DNA of 64,000 nt. Origin: a virus. The translations under genes and the position numbers were made by a program. Where the stretch lies: the IMG/VR virus record IMGVR_UViG_3300005613_000019, positions 33,992 to 97,991 of that record. The stretch is one strand, 5' to 3'. How positions within the stretch are numbered: the stretch's first letter is position 1; each line of letters begins with the position of its first letter. The notes beneath the pieces are model-generated. The model was not told the DNA's origin, did no database searches, and worked only from the letters and a program-made list of their open reading frames with translations. Below, piece by piece: positions 1 to 8,507 of this stretch.

Positions 1-274
1 CATATTGTGTTATTGCTCCAGTAACAACAGTAAGAGCAGAAGCTGCACCTTGTGAGGCACCACCTATATGAGTAGATGTAGAATCAAAAGGCGTACCGTT
101 CCATCTTCCACCTAACAAAATTTCATAAGTAAGATCATCGACCAAAACAGGTTGCGTTGATTTTACAGATATTGAAACATTTCTAAATGGCATACTGGAA
201 GGTGCATCCCACAATCTAGCAGTACCAGCTGCCGCTATAGAAAGAGTTTTTGTAATTTGCCTGTATTGACCCAT
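1..274 (-). CDS. Virion-type protein, C-terminus cut by window edge
   Basis: Reading frame opens at an ATG at 272-274 behind a good AGGAG site (280-284) and runs off the window. The visible 91 residues (MGQYRQITKTL...) are small-residue rich with no known domain. It is the last gene seen in the late minus-strand block, downstream of the PLMP-domain gene, so a structural or tail role is likely but inferred. A TGATAAAAT element about 60 bases upstream of the start may be a promoter. Confidence 0.6.
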   Translation of the reverse strand, partial: MGQYRQITKTLSIAAAGTARLWDAPSSMPFRNVSISVKSTQPVLVDDLTYEILLGGRWNGTPFDSTSTHIGGASQGAASALTVVTGAITQY

Positions 275-353
275 AATAATCTCCTTTAAAAGTTAGATCT
301 ATACCGTTATTCTATTTTATCAGATTTATATTTGGAAAGTTAAATTTTAAGAA

Positions 354-1208
354 TTAAAGATCATCATCTTCTTCAGAAGTAAGATCATCAAGAAACTTAT
401 TAGCAAAGTTTTTAACGCTCTTATAAACACCCTTAGTAGAAATATATTCCCAATCTTCTAAAGAAAGTTCTGGTAAAAGCATTTCTAGTTCTTCTACAAA
501 ATCTCCAGCTTTAATCCTCATAGGACCTTGATCACGAGAAGCTTTATGACACAACCCTACAACAGTAGGATTAATCTCAATAGCTTTCTCAGCTTTTTCC
601 ATAGCATCCTCTAACTCTGAAGCACGTTGTCTTTGTAACCTATCAGAAGGCATTTCCTCCTTATTTTGCAACCCACTCTTAAGCTTAAGAGCCTTACCAA
701 GCTCATAATCAAACGTTGTATTATTTCTATCCGCAATACGTTCATAATATTCAATATACTCATCTTCAGTAATAGTTCTCAGAGCTTGAGGAGACCTAGT
801 AACTAACTTACGAAAATCAGGACTTGTTTTAATAACCTCAATAGGAACCTCATTGGTCAAATTATAAGGTCTTCGAGTCTTAGGAATAATAACATGATAT
901 TCATCACCACCTAATCCTTTAAAGGAAATAGATATTTGTGAATTAAGCATATTTTGAACAAAAATTTCAGAATTTTCAGTAAAATATTTAGAAAAATTAA
1001 CAATAAGTTTACTTCTTTTACTTGTCGTTTGTTTAGGAATAGTCATATAATCATCTCCAACTTCTCCCTTTAATTGTAAAATAAAAGGGTCACGGCAAAA
1101 CACTTTAGCTTTACCTTTTTTTATTAATATACGCGATTTAGCTGGATTTGTATAAGATAAAAACTTATTATTAGAATCTAATACAGGAATATTATTATCT
1201 TTACCCAT
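354..1208 (-). CDS. PLMP/RRXRR-domain protein in the head module
   Basis: 284 residues. Residues about 8-46 match the PLMP (RRXRR) domain known from the N-terminus of IscB and related HNH/RuvC nucleases: a VLD start, an NPAKSR segment, then KKGKAKVF and a DPFILQL end. The Arg-rich bridge helix, RuvC and HNH parts that follow in IscB are absent. The remaining 230 residues are charged, helical towards the end (DRLQRQRASELEDAMEKAEK) and end in an acidic tail. It lies directly downstream of the capsid gene and its terminator. ATG at 1206-1208 follows a weak AAGG site. Function unknown; a nucleic-acid binding head or DNA-associated protein is one inference. Confidence 0.75.
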   Translation of the reverse strand: MGKDNNIPVLDSNNKFLSYTNPAKSRILIKKGKAKVFCRDPFILQLKGEVGDDYMTIPKQTTSKRSKLIVNFSKYFTENSEIFVQNMLNSQISISFKGLGGDEYHVIIPKTRRPYNLTNEVPIEVIKTSPDFRKLVTRSPQALRTITEDEYIEYYERIADRNNTTFDYELGKALKLKSGLQNKEEMPSDRLQRQRASELEDAMEKAEKAIEINPTVVGLCHKASRDQGPMRIKAGDFVEELEMLLPELSLEDWEYISTKGVYKSVKNFANKFLDDLTSEEDDDL

Positions 1209-1275
1209 ATTACCAGCCTTCGCTGACCTCTTACTTATAAAACATAAGTAAGGTTTAACTCTTTTTATAAAATAA

Positions 1276-1320
1276 AGGACAACGGCCAGGGAAAGGAGGG
1301 GGAAACCTGACCGCTGCCCT
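1276..1320 (-). terminator. Rho-independent terminator after the capsid gene
   Basis: On the minus strand a 14-bp GC-rich stem (arms 1306-1319 and 1277-1290, three G-U pairs) is followed by TTTATTTT. It lies just after the stop of the major capsid gene, as expected for a highly expressed gene. Confidence 0.8.
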
Positions 1321-1333
1321 TAAAACCTAATTA

Positions 1334-2530
1334 CTACTTAGAACCCTTAGCAGCAGCTTTAGCATTCGGAGCACCAAAACCAACCATCTCAAGAAACACC
1401 CAACCTTTACGAGTCTCACCAAGAGCATACTTATTATAAGGCTCAGAAAACAGAGAAATACGTTCACCCATCTCACCGAGATAATCAGGGCCGGTACATG
1501 CATAAAAAGTTCCAGCAGGAATGACTTGCTCAACACCTGTACCTGCAGCCGTCAAGATCTGAGCATTTAACAGATTACCAATATGGCCAGCCAAAAGAAG
1601 CTCACGCTCACTAACTGGGTCAACTGCAGTAGACATATTCTTGATAATATCAGAAAGCTCAGCACGATTAATAAGAAATTGCTCTACCAAAAGTCTGTGC
1701 TGCTCAACTTGAAAACGAACATCCTCGAAAGCACCAACTCCCAAAGAAGCAAACGTAGTAGTAGTATTTACAGCAGTAGACAACCTATCAAGAAGATCAA
1801 TACCGAGCTTATCTTCTTGAAGTTCAATCTCCTGACGAGCTGTATCCTGAGCACGCTCCAGAACATCAAAGTTCATTTGATAAATGTCCATAATGTCGAT
1901 AGCCGGAAAAGATGTAATCTTTTGCTCATTCGGAGTGATCCATTTGGTCTTAATCTTGGCTTCAGGAGTTTGACCGTCCTGACCAATGGTATAAGCAACC
2001 GAACGGATGTCTTTCGGGATACGGAACAGTTCGGCCTGGCCGAGCTGACGTACACGATAGATCTTCCTCGAAAAACCCTCGTAATCAAGGATAGCCTTAA
2101 TCGGAAGAGCCAGCTCTTGACCAACCACTCGGAGTCCTTGCTCAGAAGGATCTTTAAGAGCGGCAGCCAAAATCTCACGGCGTTGATCCAAGGAGTAACT
2201 TGCAGATTCAGGAGTAGCAAAAGTCAGGCGACCTGCATTCCTCTTAGTATGGTTATTCAACAGATGAGAAACTTGAACAAGCGCATCACGCTTATCATAA
2301 GCATTAAGCTCACCATCAGAATCAAACATACGACGGGAAGTATCAGACGACGTAACGTTTCTACTAGAATCGTAGTCAAATCCTTGTGGGTTAAAAGTTC
2401 CATTCCCCTCAAAAAGAGATTCGTCTTGCTTATCAGCCATTTTCGTACGAGGACGAACAGCTAAACGACGAGGCTCTTTCGTTTCCTGAGAGGGTGTCTT
2501 TGATGCTAATTTTCTATACGGATTATCCAT
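1334..2530 (-). CDS. Major capsid protein (probable)
   Basis: 398 residues. The N-terminal 110 residues are polar and probably disordered or cleaved. The rest has the look of an HK97-type coat protein: PIKAILDYEGFSRKIYRVRQ, then PAIDIMDIYQMNFDVLERAQ and a long helix. No single motif proves the family. Position is the main support: protease (5240), scaffold (3373), decoration protein (2549) and then this gene, followed by a strong terminator. Codon use is richer in G+C than in neighbours, in line with high expression. RBS GAGGAAG precedes the ATG. Confidence 0.7.
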   Translation of the reverse strand: MDNPYRKLASKTPSQETKEPRRLAVRPRTKMADKQDESLFEGNGTFNPQGFDYDSSRNVTSSDTSRRMFDSDGELNAYDKRDALVQVSHLLNNHTKRNAGRLTFATPESASYSLDQRREILAAALKDPSEQGLRVVGQELALPIKAILDYEGFSRKIYRVRQLGQAELFRIPKDIRSVAYTIGQDGQTPEAKIKTKWITPNEQKITSFPAIDIMDIYQMNFDVLERAQDTARQEIELQEDKLGIDLLDRLSTAVNTTTTFASLGVGAFEDVRFQVEQHRLLVEQFLINRAELSDIIKNMSTAVDPVSERELLLAGHIGNLLNAQILTAAGTGVEQVIPAGTFYACTGPDYLGEMGERISLFSEPYNKYALGETRKGWVFLEMVGFGAPNAKAAAKGSK

Positions 2531-2548
2531 AATATATCTTCCTCTCTA

Positions 2549-3340
2549 TTAAATAACCGTTTTGATTCCGATATAAGGATCAGCCGGTGTAGGAATTTGC
2601 ACGCAATATCCAACGGTAGGACCCGAACCAATAGACGAATCAGTAACTAAACCACGAAGAACTTCAGCAGTAGTTCCTGCCAAAACAGCCCCATTAATAG
2701 CCCACGTAGCCGCTGGATCAAACATAGTTGTGTAAATGATAGATCCTGGACCATGAGCAACAGTAACTTTATCAGACTGAATAGTTACATCATCATCAAA
2801 GTTCCAAAAGTTCTTACCATCATCAAGCAATTGTTGAGCAGTAAGAGCGTACTGATAATTAACATACACGTATTCACCATCTGAAATCGTACCACCTCCT
2901 ACACGAGTTACAGTACCATTAGTATAGTCAACAGTATAATCGCTACCTCCACCCTCTGTGTACACTGTACCAGCAGCAGGGTCAGTAGCAACTCGCACTC
3001 CAGCCACTGCTCCAGCAGCTGTTCTAAGATTAGCATGTGCCAAACTAGTAGCCGTAGTACCATTCAATTGAATGTACTCTCCAACCACTGCTCCGTAAAG
3101 AGTCGTAGTCTTATTATACAGAGCCCACCCATAAGGCGAACCAGCTGAACCCAATAAGGCTCCTGTAGTTACATCAACGTTACCATTCGCATCTAACTGA
3201 ACAAGCATTCCAGCTTGAAAAGTAGCTGTGGAAGCAGCAACGTAATCGCCGAACGAGTTGATTACTTGAGAGCGCTGGTGGTCATATCCTCGCTCAATTG
3301 TGTCAACACGAAAGGCTTCTCGTCTAGGTTCTAGTGCCAT
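2549..3340 (-). CDS. Capsid-associated/decoration protein (probable)
   Basis: 263 residues, Gly/Thr/Val/Tyr rich with beta-strand character (DYTNGTVTRVGGGTISDGEY, VNYQYALTAQQLLDDG). This type of protein commonly sits next to the major capsid gene in large phages and decorates or stabilises the head. No catalytic motif. ATG follows GAGGAGATATGAA, 18 bases upstream of the capsid gene in the same transcript. Could also be a head-fibre or head-completion protein. Confidence 0.55.
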   Translation of the reverse strand: MALEPRREAFRVDTIERGYDHQRSQVINSFGDYVAASTATFQAGMLVQLDANGNVDVTTGALLGSAGSPYGWALYNKTTTLYGAVVGEYIQLNGTTATSLAHANLRTAAGAVAGVRVATDPAAGTVYTEGGGSDYTVDYTNGTVTRVGGGTISDGEYVYVNYQYALTAQQLLDDGKNFWNFDDDVTIQSDKVTVAHGPGSIIYTTMFDPAATWAINGAVLAGTTAEVLRGLVTDSSIGSGPTVGYCVQIPTPADPYIGIKTVI

Positions 3341-3372
3341 TTCATATCTCCTCTTGTTAGGTTATCCTACAA

Positions 3373-5238
3373 CTATGCCTTTAGCCTCTTGAGAGCGTTA
3401 CTACGCTTACTCAATCTTGTGTTACCCATAGCTGCTCGAACTCCACCAACTAAATTATTATTTGTGGTAGAGGCATCAGGTCTACCAGTATTTACTTGAA
3501 AATTACCCTCTACAGCAGCCGTCTTTAAATTATCTCTAGACGCAGACTTAAAGGATTCTTCAGAAACTTCAACAGATTTAATATTAAGATTATTAAAATC
3601 AGACTCTAGGTCATTAAGATATTCATCAGATTTCTTCATAAGACCTGCAGTTCTCTCTAACAATATATCAACAAAATCTTCTTGGCCAGTAGAAGCTATC
3701 ATTTCAATAAGTTCACTCGCATCAGATTGCGGCATACCTATATAAGCATCACCATTAGCAAAATTTTGTTGATTAGCTAAAACGTCCATAGAAGCTGCTT
3801 TATAAGGGTTCTCGTCATAATTAAGCAACATTCTAGTAGAAGCAAGTTTAACACATTTTACAAATTTTTTAATAAATTTCTCATTAGCCTCTTTAGCTAA
3901 TTTTTTAGCTTTAGCTGTATAAAGCTTTTTAATATTAGCCTCTACACTCTGAAAATCAACATCAGAGCCTTCCTGAGAAGAATCAGCTGCTTGATCTAAA
4001 GACTCAGTATGAACAGTATCTTCACCTTTCAAAATACTATCAGGCTTACTATCATAATTAGGATCAGTAACAAACTCAGCATCAGATTCAACACCTGCAA
4101 TAACTTTATCATAAGTTTCCTTAGTATTAAACTCAGCACCATCAGGAATAGTCTCAGAAGGATCATCTAAATCATCTTTAACTAAGTCATCCCCATCTTC
4201 ATGTATCGGTTCAGAGGCTTCAGGCGTTAGCATCTCATCAAAAACCGGTTGAACATCATCATCAACACCCGCAATTAAAGTTGTATTAGCACGCTTAGCT
4301 GCAACTTTAGGACCCTCATAAATAATCCAACCATAGATTTGATTAGCTTTTCTCTTAAGATAATCTAAATTAGACTTATCTTTTGGTCTAGCAATAAAAA
4401 GAGGTTTACCCTCAAAAGAAGCTAAAATATCTCTTCTAGGAAGAACTCTAACAGTGACCTTAGAGGCTGTTTTAGGGTCTTTAATACCCATATACTTAAG
4501 ATTTGCATCTTTTTTATCTTCCTCTTTTTTATCTTCCTCTTTTTTATCTTCCTCTTTTTTATCTTCCTCTTTTTTATCTTCCTCTTTTTTATCTTCCTCT
4601 TCCTTCATCTGAGCAACTCTATCCAATAATTCTTCTTTATCAGATTTATCTAAGTCTTTCTTATCTTTCTTATCTTTCTTAAAATCGTCTTTCTTATCTT
4701 CCTTAAAATCGTCTTTCTTATCTTCCTTAAAATCGTCTTTCTTATCTTCCTTAAAATCGTCTTTCTTATCTTCCTTAAAATCGTCTTTCTTATCTTTGTC
4801 CATAGAAGGCTCCATATCAAATTCCAGAGGTTTAATATCAGGTTTAGAATCAATAACCTCTTCAACTGGATTTATTAATTTATCATCAGCAAAAGAACCA
4901 TCCATATCTTTATCAAGACAAGGAAGATCTGACTTCGTATTCATATCAGAACCAAGATCCAAACCTAATGAGGGTTTATCCGAATTAAACTTACCAGAAT
5001 CTTCCAAAAACCTAGAAACCATCATATAAGCATCATCAGGATTTTCAGACATCTTAAGGTCTTCCAACAACTTGTCAAAACCAGGAGGAGCCATCATCGC
5101 ATATTTACGACCAGCAGAATTCAAAAGATCCCTAGTCTCAGATTCAATAATAGATCTCTCAGAGGCTGTTAAAGAAGCTTTACCCTCTTCATGGATATTA
5201 AGAACAGTCTCAAACAGTTTTATCCTGTCAATACTCAT
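3373..5238 (-). CDS. Prohead scaffold/core protein with charged repeats
   Basis: 621 residues, very acidic and Lys rich. It contains about five 8-residue KKDDFKED repeats (around residues 149-188) followed by six 5-residue EEDKK repeats (around 213-243), flanked by long acidic, presumably disordered stretches and a helical C-terminal half. It lies between the predicted prohead protease and the capsid genes, the usual place for a scaffold that is removed on maturation. Assignment rests on composition and position. The start lies one base after the protease stop codon, so the pair is probably translationally coupled. Confidence 0.6.
   Translation of the reverse strand: MSIDRIKLFETVLNIHEEGKASLTASERSIIESETRDLLNSAGRKYAMMAPPGFDKLLEDLKMSENPDDAYMMVSRFLEDSGKFNSDKPSLGLDLGSDMNTKSDLPCLDKDMDGSFADDKLINPVEEVIDSKPDIKPLEFDMEPSMDKDKKDDFKEDKKDDFKEDKKDDFKEDKKDDFKEDKKDDFKKDKKDKKDLDKSDKEELLDRVAQMKEEEDKKEEDKKEEDKKEEDKKEEDKKEEDKKDANLKYMGIKDPKTASKVTVRVLPRRDILASFEGKPLFIARPKDKSNLDYLKRKANQIYGWIIYEGPKVAAKRANTTLIAGVDDDVQPVFDEMLTPEASEPIHEDGDDLVKDDLDDPSETIPDGAEFNTKETYDKVIAGVESDAEFVTDPNYDSKPDSILKGEDTVHTESLDQAADSSQEGSDVDFQSVEANIKKLYTAKAKKLAKEANEKFIKKFVKCVKLASTRMLLNYDENPYKAASMDVLANQQNFANGDAYIGMPQSDASELIEMIASTGQEDFVDILLERTAGLMKKSDEYLNDLESDFNNLNIKSVEVSEESFKSASRDNLKTAAVEGNFQVNTGRPDASTTNNNLVGGVRAAMGNTRLSKRSNALKRLKA
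4511..4600. repeat. Six tandem 15-bp repeats in the scaffold gene
   Basis: Six identical 15-bp units encode the EEDKK repeats of the scaffold. Units are perfect at DNA level, so copy number is likely to vary by slippage. Confidence 0.95.
4679..4795. repeat. Five tandem 24-bp repeats in the scaffold gene
   Basis: Five essentially identical 24-bp units starting at 4679, 4703, 4727, 4751 and 4775 encode the KKDDFKED octapeptide repeats. Confidence 0.95.
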
Positions 5239-5239
5239 A

Positions 5240-6151
5240 TTATTTACCTTTTTCTGATAGATAGTTATAAATTATACTAGCTAACGAATCAGGAATATCT
5301 TTGGCATACCTAGCCGTAAAAGAAATAATCTCTTGAAGATCTAAATCTTTGCCAGAAGCAGCCTTTCTTGCGATCTCTAGTATACCCTCTTGAATAACAG
5401 CCGTTTTATCAGCAGGATCAGCAACAGCCGATAGTTCCTGGTACACAGTACCCCTACAAAGCTCACCAGCTATTCGATAAGTACCGTCATTCATTTTGTA
5501 TTCTCTATTAGAATACTTGTTTCTAATATGATCACAAAATTCCCAAGTCGTAGTAGCAACATTACCACACACATTACAAACAGTGTCAGCAACATCAGCA
5601 CCCATTGAAAAAGTCTTAATAGCCCCAGATTTATAAGCATCAGCTAACGCAGGATCTTTTGTTTGATCAACAGCTAATACCACTTCAACAAAAACATCAT
5701 TATCAGGAGCAACACCAACAGACTTCATACAAGCCTCTTTAACTTCATCATCAGCAACATTTTCTAAATTCATATGAGAATCTAAAATAACGCCCCTAGC
5801 TACTTCATATCTAGAGGCGTTGTGCTCAACAAAATGAGGCTTATTATTATAAGTTTGATAAGTTCTACACCCAAGCTCTGGACGAAAAGCTACGCTTTCA
5901 TCAAAAGTCCAACCATCTAAATTAGCATTAAACCTTCCAACACTATTAGCTCTGGCAGGTATCAACAAATAATCTGAAGGGTCTCGACTTATCTTATATA
6001 CGTCGGCAACAGCATCAAGTCTCTCTTCTAGATCAATAGACCCACTCTTATTCATATAATAAGACTCAGTCTTAGTAGAAGAAATTTTATTCCAGGAACC
6101 TTTACTCAAAACTCCTAAAATCTCAACTGATGATATTTTCTTAAACGACAT
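5240..6151 (-). CDS. Prohead maturation protease (probable)
   Basis: 303 residues. KPHFVEHN (His110), RGVILDS and GAIKTFSMGADV (Ser182) follow the spacing of phage prohead serine proteases, in which a His and a Ser in an FSxG context are catalytic. Right after it comes a small Cys/His cluster (CNVCGN 192-197, CDH 206-208), seen in some large-phage versions. It stands directly before scaffold and capsid in the same transcript, consistent with cleaving them in the prohead. A TATAAATA sequence (6180-6187, minus strand) just upstream resembles a T4-type late promoter but is a single case. Confidence 0.65.
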   Translation of the reverse strand: MSFKKISSVEILGVLSKGSWNKISSTKTESYYMNKSGSIDLEERLDAVADVYKISRDPSDYLLIPARANSVGRFNANLDGWTFDESVAFRPELGCRTYQTYNNKPHFVEHNASRYEVARGVILDSHMNLENVADDEVKEACMKSVGVAPDNDVFVEVVLAVDQTKDPALADAYKSGAIKTFSMGADVADTVCNVCGNVATTTWEFCDHIRNKYSNREYKMNDGTYRIAGELCRGTVYQELSAVADPADKTAVIQEGILEIARKAASGKDLDLQEIISFTARYAKDIPDSLASIIYNYLSEKGK

Positions 6152-6272
6152 ATACGTATGCTTATCCTTTTTGACAAACTATTTATAAGTATAATATAAA
6201 ATGTGTCGGGGGATTAAAGTTTAATTTTTAAATTTTAACTAAAGGTAGGAAAAAACTTATAACACATTTGAA

Positions 6273-6704
6273 CTAATCTTTACCAAAAAGAAGTTTTTTA
6301 TTAGTCTCAAATCGTTTTACTGGAATACTAATATCTAAAATTCCATTATTAAATGAAACTTTTGAATTCTCTAAATCTAAATCCCTGTATACCTTAATCT
6401 CATGATGAAACTTACTCCTAAATTTCTCTGAAATATTTTCCCTAGAAGTATTATCAGCCATTATATGCAACTTATCGGCTTCATTCCATACTTTAATATC
6501 AGACTCATCGTACCCAGCTAAAGCAAGCTGAATACTCCAGCCCTTTAAAACATCATCATCACTATCTGGATCAATAATAGGAAACTTGTCCATAGGCGGC
6601 TTAGTTAATGTAGGCCAACTACCAAAAAAGTCGTTGAACAAACAATCAAAATCATTGAACAGGGAAGACATTCTTACGGTTGGATAAACGATTCTCGGTA
6701 ACAT
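6273..6704 (-). CDS. Hsp20/alpha-crystallin small heat shock protein
   Basis: 143 residues. After a short Phe-rich N-terminal region there is an alpha-crystallin domain (about residues 50-130): GWSIQLALAGYDESDIKV, then KLHIMADN and the closing VSFNNGILDISIPV. These match the A/GxL motif region of Hsp20. ATP-independent chaperones of this family occur in many T4-like and large phages and are thought to hold virion proteins during assembly. RBS GGAGG precedes the ATG. Confidence 0.85.
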   Translation of the reverse strand: MLPRIVYPTVRMSSLFNDFDCLFNDFFGSWPTLTKPPMDKFPIIDPDSDDDVLKGWSIQLALAGYDESDIKVWNEADKLHIMADNTSRENISEKFRSKFHHEIKVYRDLDLENSKVSFNNGILDISIPVKRFETNKKLLFGKD

Positions 6705-6823
6705 AGTTACACCTCCATAAATATTTCGCTCGAATTTCGAGCTTCGTTAAGATCCTTAATATAAGGATCATGGTTGATGAATATCATCAAAAATTATAAT
6801 ACTACAACTTAGTGTCGGAATTT

Positions 6824-7141
6824 TTAATTTAAATATTTTTCTATTATAGCCTCAAGACTGTCATCTAAATCAAAATAATTACTAGCTGTAATAACCCAAT
6901 GACCTGTACATATACGGTCCAATACAGACTTCATCCAATACTCTGAACCTAAACTTACATTAACAACGTTAAGCTTGTTAGCTTCCCTAACAAGCTTAAC
7001 CCCATTTATATACCTTACAGATGCCTCAAATGCCCTACGAAATGCCTCAGACTTTGACCTTATTATATAAGTAAAAGCAGTCATGTCATGAAACACGACT
7101 GCTTTGTTTATAAAATCATTACTCACTACGTAATACTTCAC
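6824..7141 (-). CDS. Hypothetical protein
   Basis: 105 residues, GTG start (7139-7141) after a strong AGGGAGGG site that lies inside the preceding gene, so the two overlap by 23 bases and are probably coupled. Mixed alpha/beta, no motif recognised. It carries a perfect 14-bp hairpin at 6968-7000. Confidence 0.6.
   Translation of the reverse strand: MKYYVVSNDFINKAVVFHDMTAFTYIIRSKSEAFRRAFEASVRYINGVKLVREANKLNVVNVSLGSEYWMKSVLDRICTGHWVITASNYFDLDDSLEAIIEKYLN
6968..7000. repeat. Hairpin, 14-bp arms, 5-nt loop, intragenic
   Basis: Perfect inverted repeat inside the gene at 6824-7141. Confidence 0.9.
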
Positions 7142-7316
7142 TGAAATCCCTCCCTACCTCAAAAGATATTACTTCCCTCAACATACCAAACATAATAAAA
7201 ACATCTATTAACCCTAAGACAACCTCAGAATTATAAACTATAAAATCGTCATCGCCCATAATAGAGTCTACTAATAAAAAACTTTTATCCCTTATCTTTA
7301 AACTTAAGTTCTCCAC
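7119..7316 (-). CDS. Hypothetical protein
   Basis: 65 residues, starting MENLSLKIRDKSF. No domain recognised. Its 3' end holds the ribosome binding site of the next gene, so both are likely expressed together. Confidence 0.5.
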   Translation of the reverse strand: MENLSLKIRDKSFLLVDSIMGDDDFIVYNSEVVLGLIDVFIMFGMLREVISFEVGRDFSEVLRSE

Positions 7317-7321
7317 AATAC

Positions 7322-7420
7322 TTATTTATCTTTCTTATCCTTCTTCTTAGAATCTTTATCTTCCTTTAAATCCTTTACCGGACCTAAAACCTTTCCATCA
7401 CCTTTACCAGTCTTCTTCAT
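7322..7420 (-). CDS. Very small Lys-rich protein
   Basis: 32 residues (MKKTGKGDGKVLGPVKDLKE...), about half Lys/Asp. The ATG at 7418-7420 overlaps the TGA of the Mu F-like gene as ATGA (7417-7420), which supports real translation by re-initiation. Function unknown; a small DNA- or head-associated basic protein is possible. Confidence 0.55.
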   Translation of the reverse strand: MKKTGKGDGKVLGPVKDLKEDKDSKKKDKKDK

Positions 7421-8502
7421 AATACTCTCTCCATAGTCTCTACATCAAAATATACACCGTCAACATCTACTACCTTCCTACCATCAAGATAGTAGATGTC
7501 ACCATCTACTATCTTTCTCTCGATAATAGAATTAGACAACTCCTCGTAATTATCACTCGATAACCACTCAACTAAATAATCAATAGGTGAATATGAACCA
7601 TAATACATATTATGTACATATAATACTCCACCATCCTCAACTATTACTTCACTAGTTAAATTCTTGAACTTCCCCCTCAAGTTTATAAAATGAACTTCTT
7701 CCAAACTACTGTTTGGAAGAAGTTCTACTAAGTCTACTAAATACTCAGTAGGAGCATTTATAACCTTAACATCACCTATAAAAACAGATCTATTATCTAT
7801 CTCTAAACCATTAACCTTAGACCGATCCCTTATCACAGGTATAAACTCACCTAAACAATTTCCATGTATTAAATACCTGCCAGATCCAAAAAGATCACAT
7901 AAACTAAATACACTGTAAATATTACCGTTGAAAGCACTACATAAAGGACACCCATCTAAACACTTAAACTTGCACTCCGTAAAGCCTAAATCCTTTAAAG
8001 ACATTAACTGAGCTAAAGAATCTATTATCCCATGATCTATGCCAACACTACTAGTTAAGTACTTTACCATGTACTTCTCATTTGAAGACACTATTAAATC
8101 AATCTCCTTAAAAGCTACACCAGTTAACTTCTTAGACTTTATCTCTAAAAAATTGTAATTGGATAATATTCTTCTCTTTACTTCAACATAATGATCAAAA
8201 TATTGACCATTTCCTAAACAACTGTCCTTAGCATACTCACATAAATCATCAGTTAAACCATTATCATATAACTCAATGTCCGGCTTGTTAACTAAATCTT
8301 TGTAAGAGTGTATTCCAGATAATTGAAAATTTAAACGACCTCTAGGCTTGTCTACCCTAGACATTAACTCCGCTGAACCATCTCCTACCAAAAAACTGTC
8401 AAATTCCTTTAACTCTTCAACTTCAGGATATGAATCTAGCATATCCTGAAGTTGCTTGTCTAATAACTCTTTAGATAATTCCCCACACTTTTTAACATCC
8501 AT
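7417..8502 (-). CDS. Mu gpF-like minor head protein
   Basis: 361 residues. A segment reads CPLCSAFNGNIYSVF (Cys185, Cys188) followed by RYLIHGNCLGEFIPV (His213, Cys216), the Cys/His signature of the phage Mu F / SPP1 gp7 head-morphogenesis family. It sits immediately after the portal gene, the classic place for this protein, which enters the head and may aid DNA ejection or assembly. The rest is unlike known members and may be a phage-specific extension. Contains three perfect hairpins (7486, 7692, 8418). Confidence 0.7.
   Translation of the reverse strand: MDVKKCGELSKELLDKQLQDMLDSYPEVEELKEFDSFLVGDGSAELMSRVDKPRGRLNFQLSGIHSYKDLVNKPDIELYDNGLTDDLCEYAKDSCLGNGQYFDHYVEVKRRILSNYNFLEIKSKKLTGVAFKEIDLIVSSNEKYMVKYLTSSVGIDHGIIDSLAQLMSLKDLGFTECKFKCLDGCPLCSAFNGNIYSVFSLCDLFGSGRYLIHGNCLGEFIPVIRDRSKVNGLEIDNRSVFIGDVKVINAPTEYLVDLVELLPNSSLEEVHFINLRGKFKNLTSEVIVEDGGVLYVHNMYYGSYSPIDYLVEWLSSDNYEELSNSIIERKIVDGDIYYLDGRKVVDVDGVYFDVETMERVL
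7486..7515. repeat. Hairpin, 13-bp arms, 4-nt loop, intragenic
   Basis: Perfect inverted repeat in the Mu F-like gene. Confidence 0.9.
7692..7725. repeat. Hairpin, 15-bp arms, 4-nt loop, intragenic
   Basis: Perfect inverted repeat in the Mu F-like gene. Confidence 0.9.
8418..8454. repeat. Hairpin, 15-bp arms, 7-nt loop, intragenic
   Basis: Perfect inverted repeat near the start of the Mu F-like gene. Confidence 0.9.
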
Positions 8503-8507
8503 CTTAG

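Noticed and set aside
1583-2464. Long plus-strand reading frame opposite the capsid gene
   Set aside because: It is the antisense of a well-supported gene, has no ribosome binding site and an implausible Ser/Arg/Leu-rich composition.
4650-4865. Alternative frame through the scaffold repeats (KKTILRKIR-type)
   Set aside because: Arises from reading the 24-bp repeats out of frame; no start site of its own.
6180-6187. T4-type late promoter (TATAAATA)
   Set aside because: Single exact occurrence in AT-rich DNA; not repeated before other late genes, so not listed as a feature.
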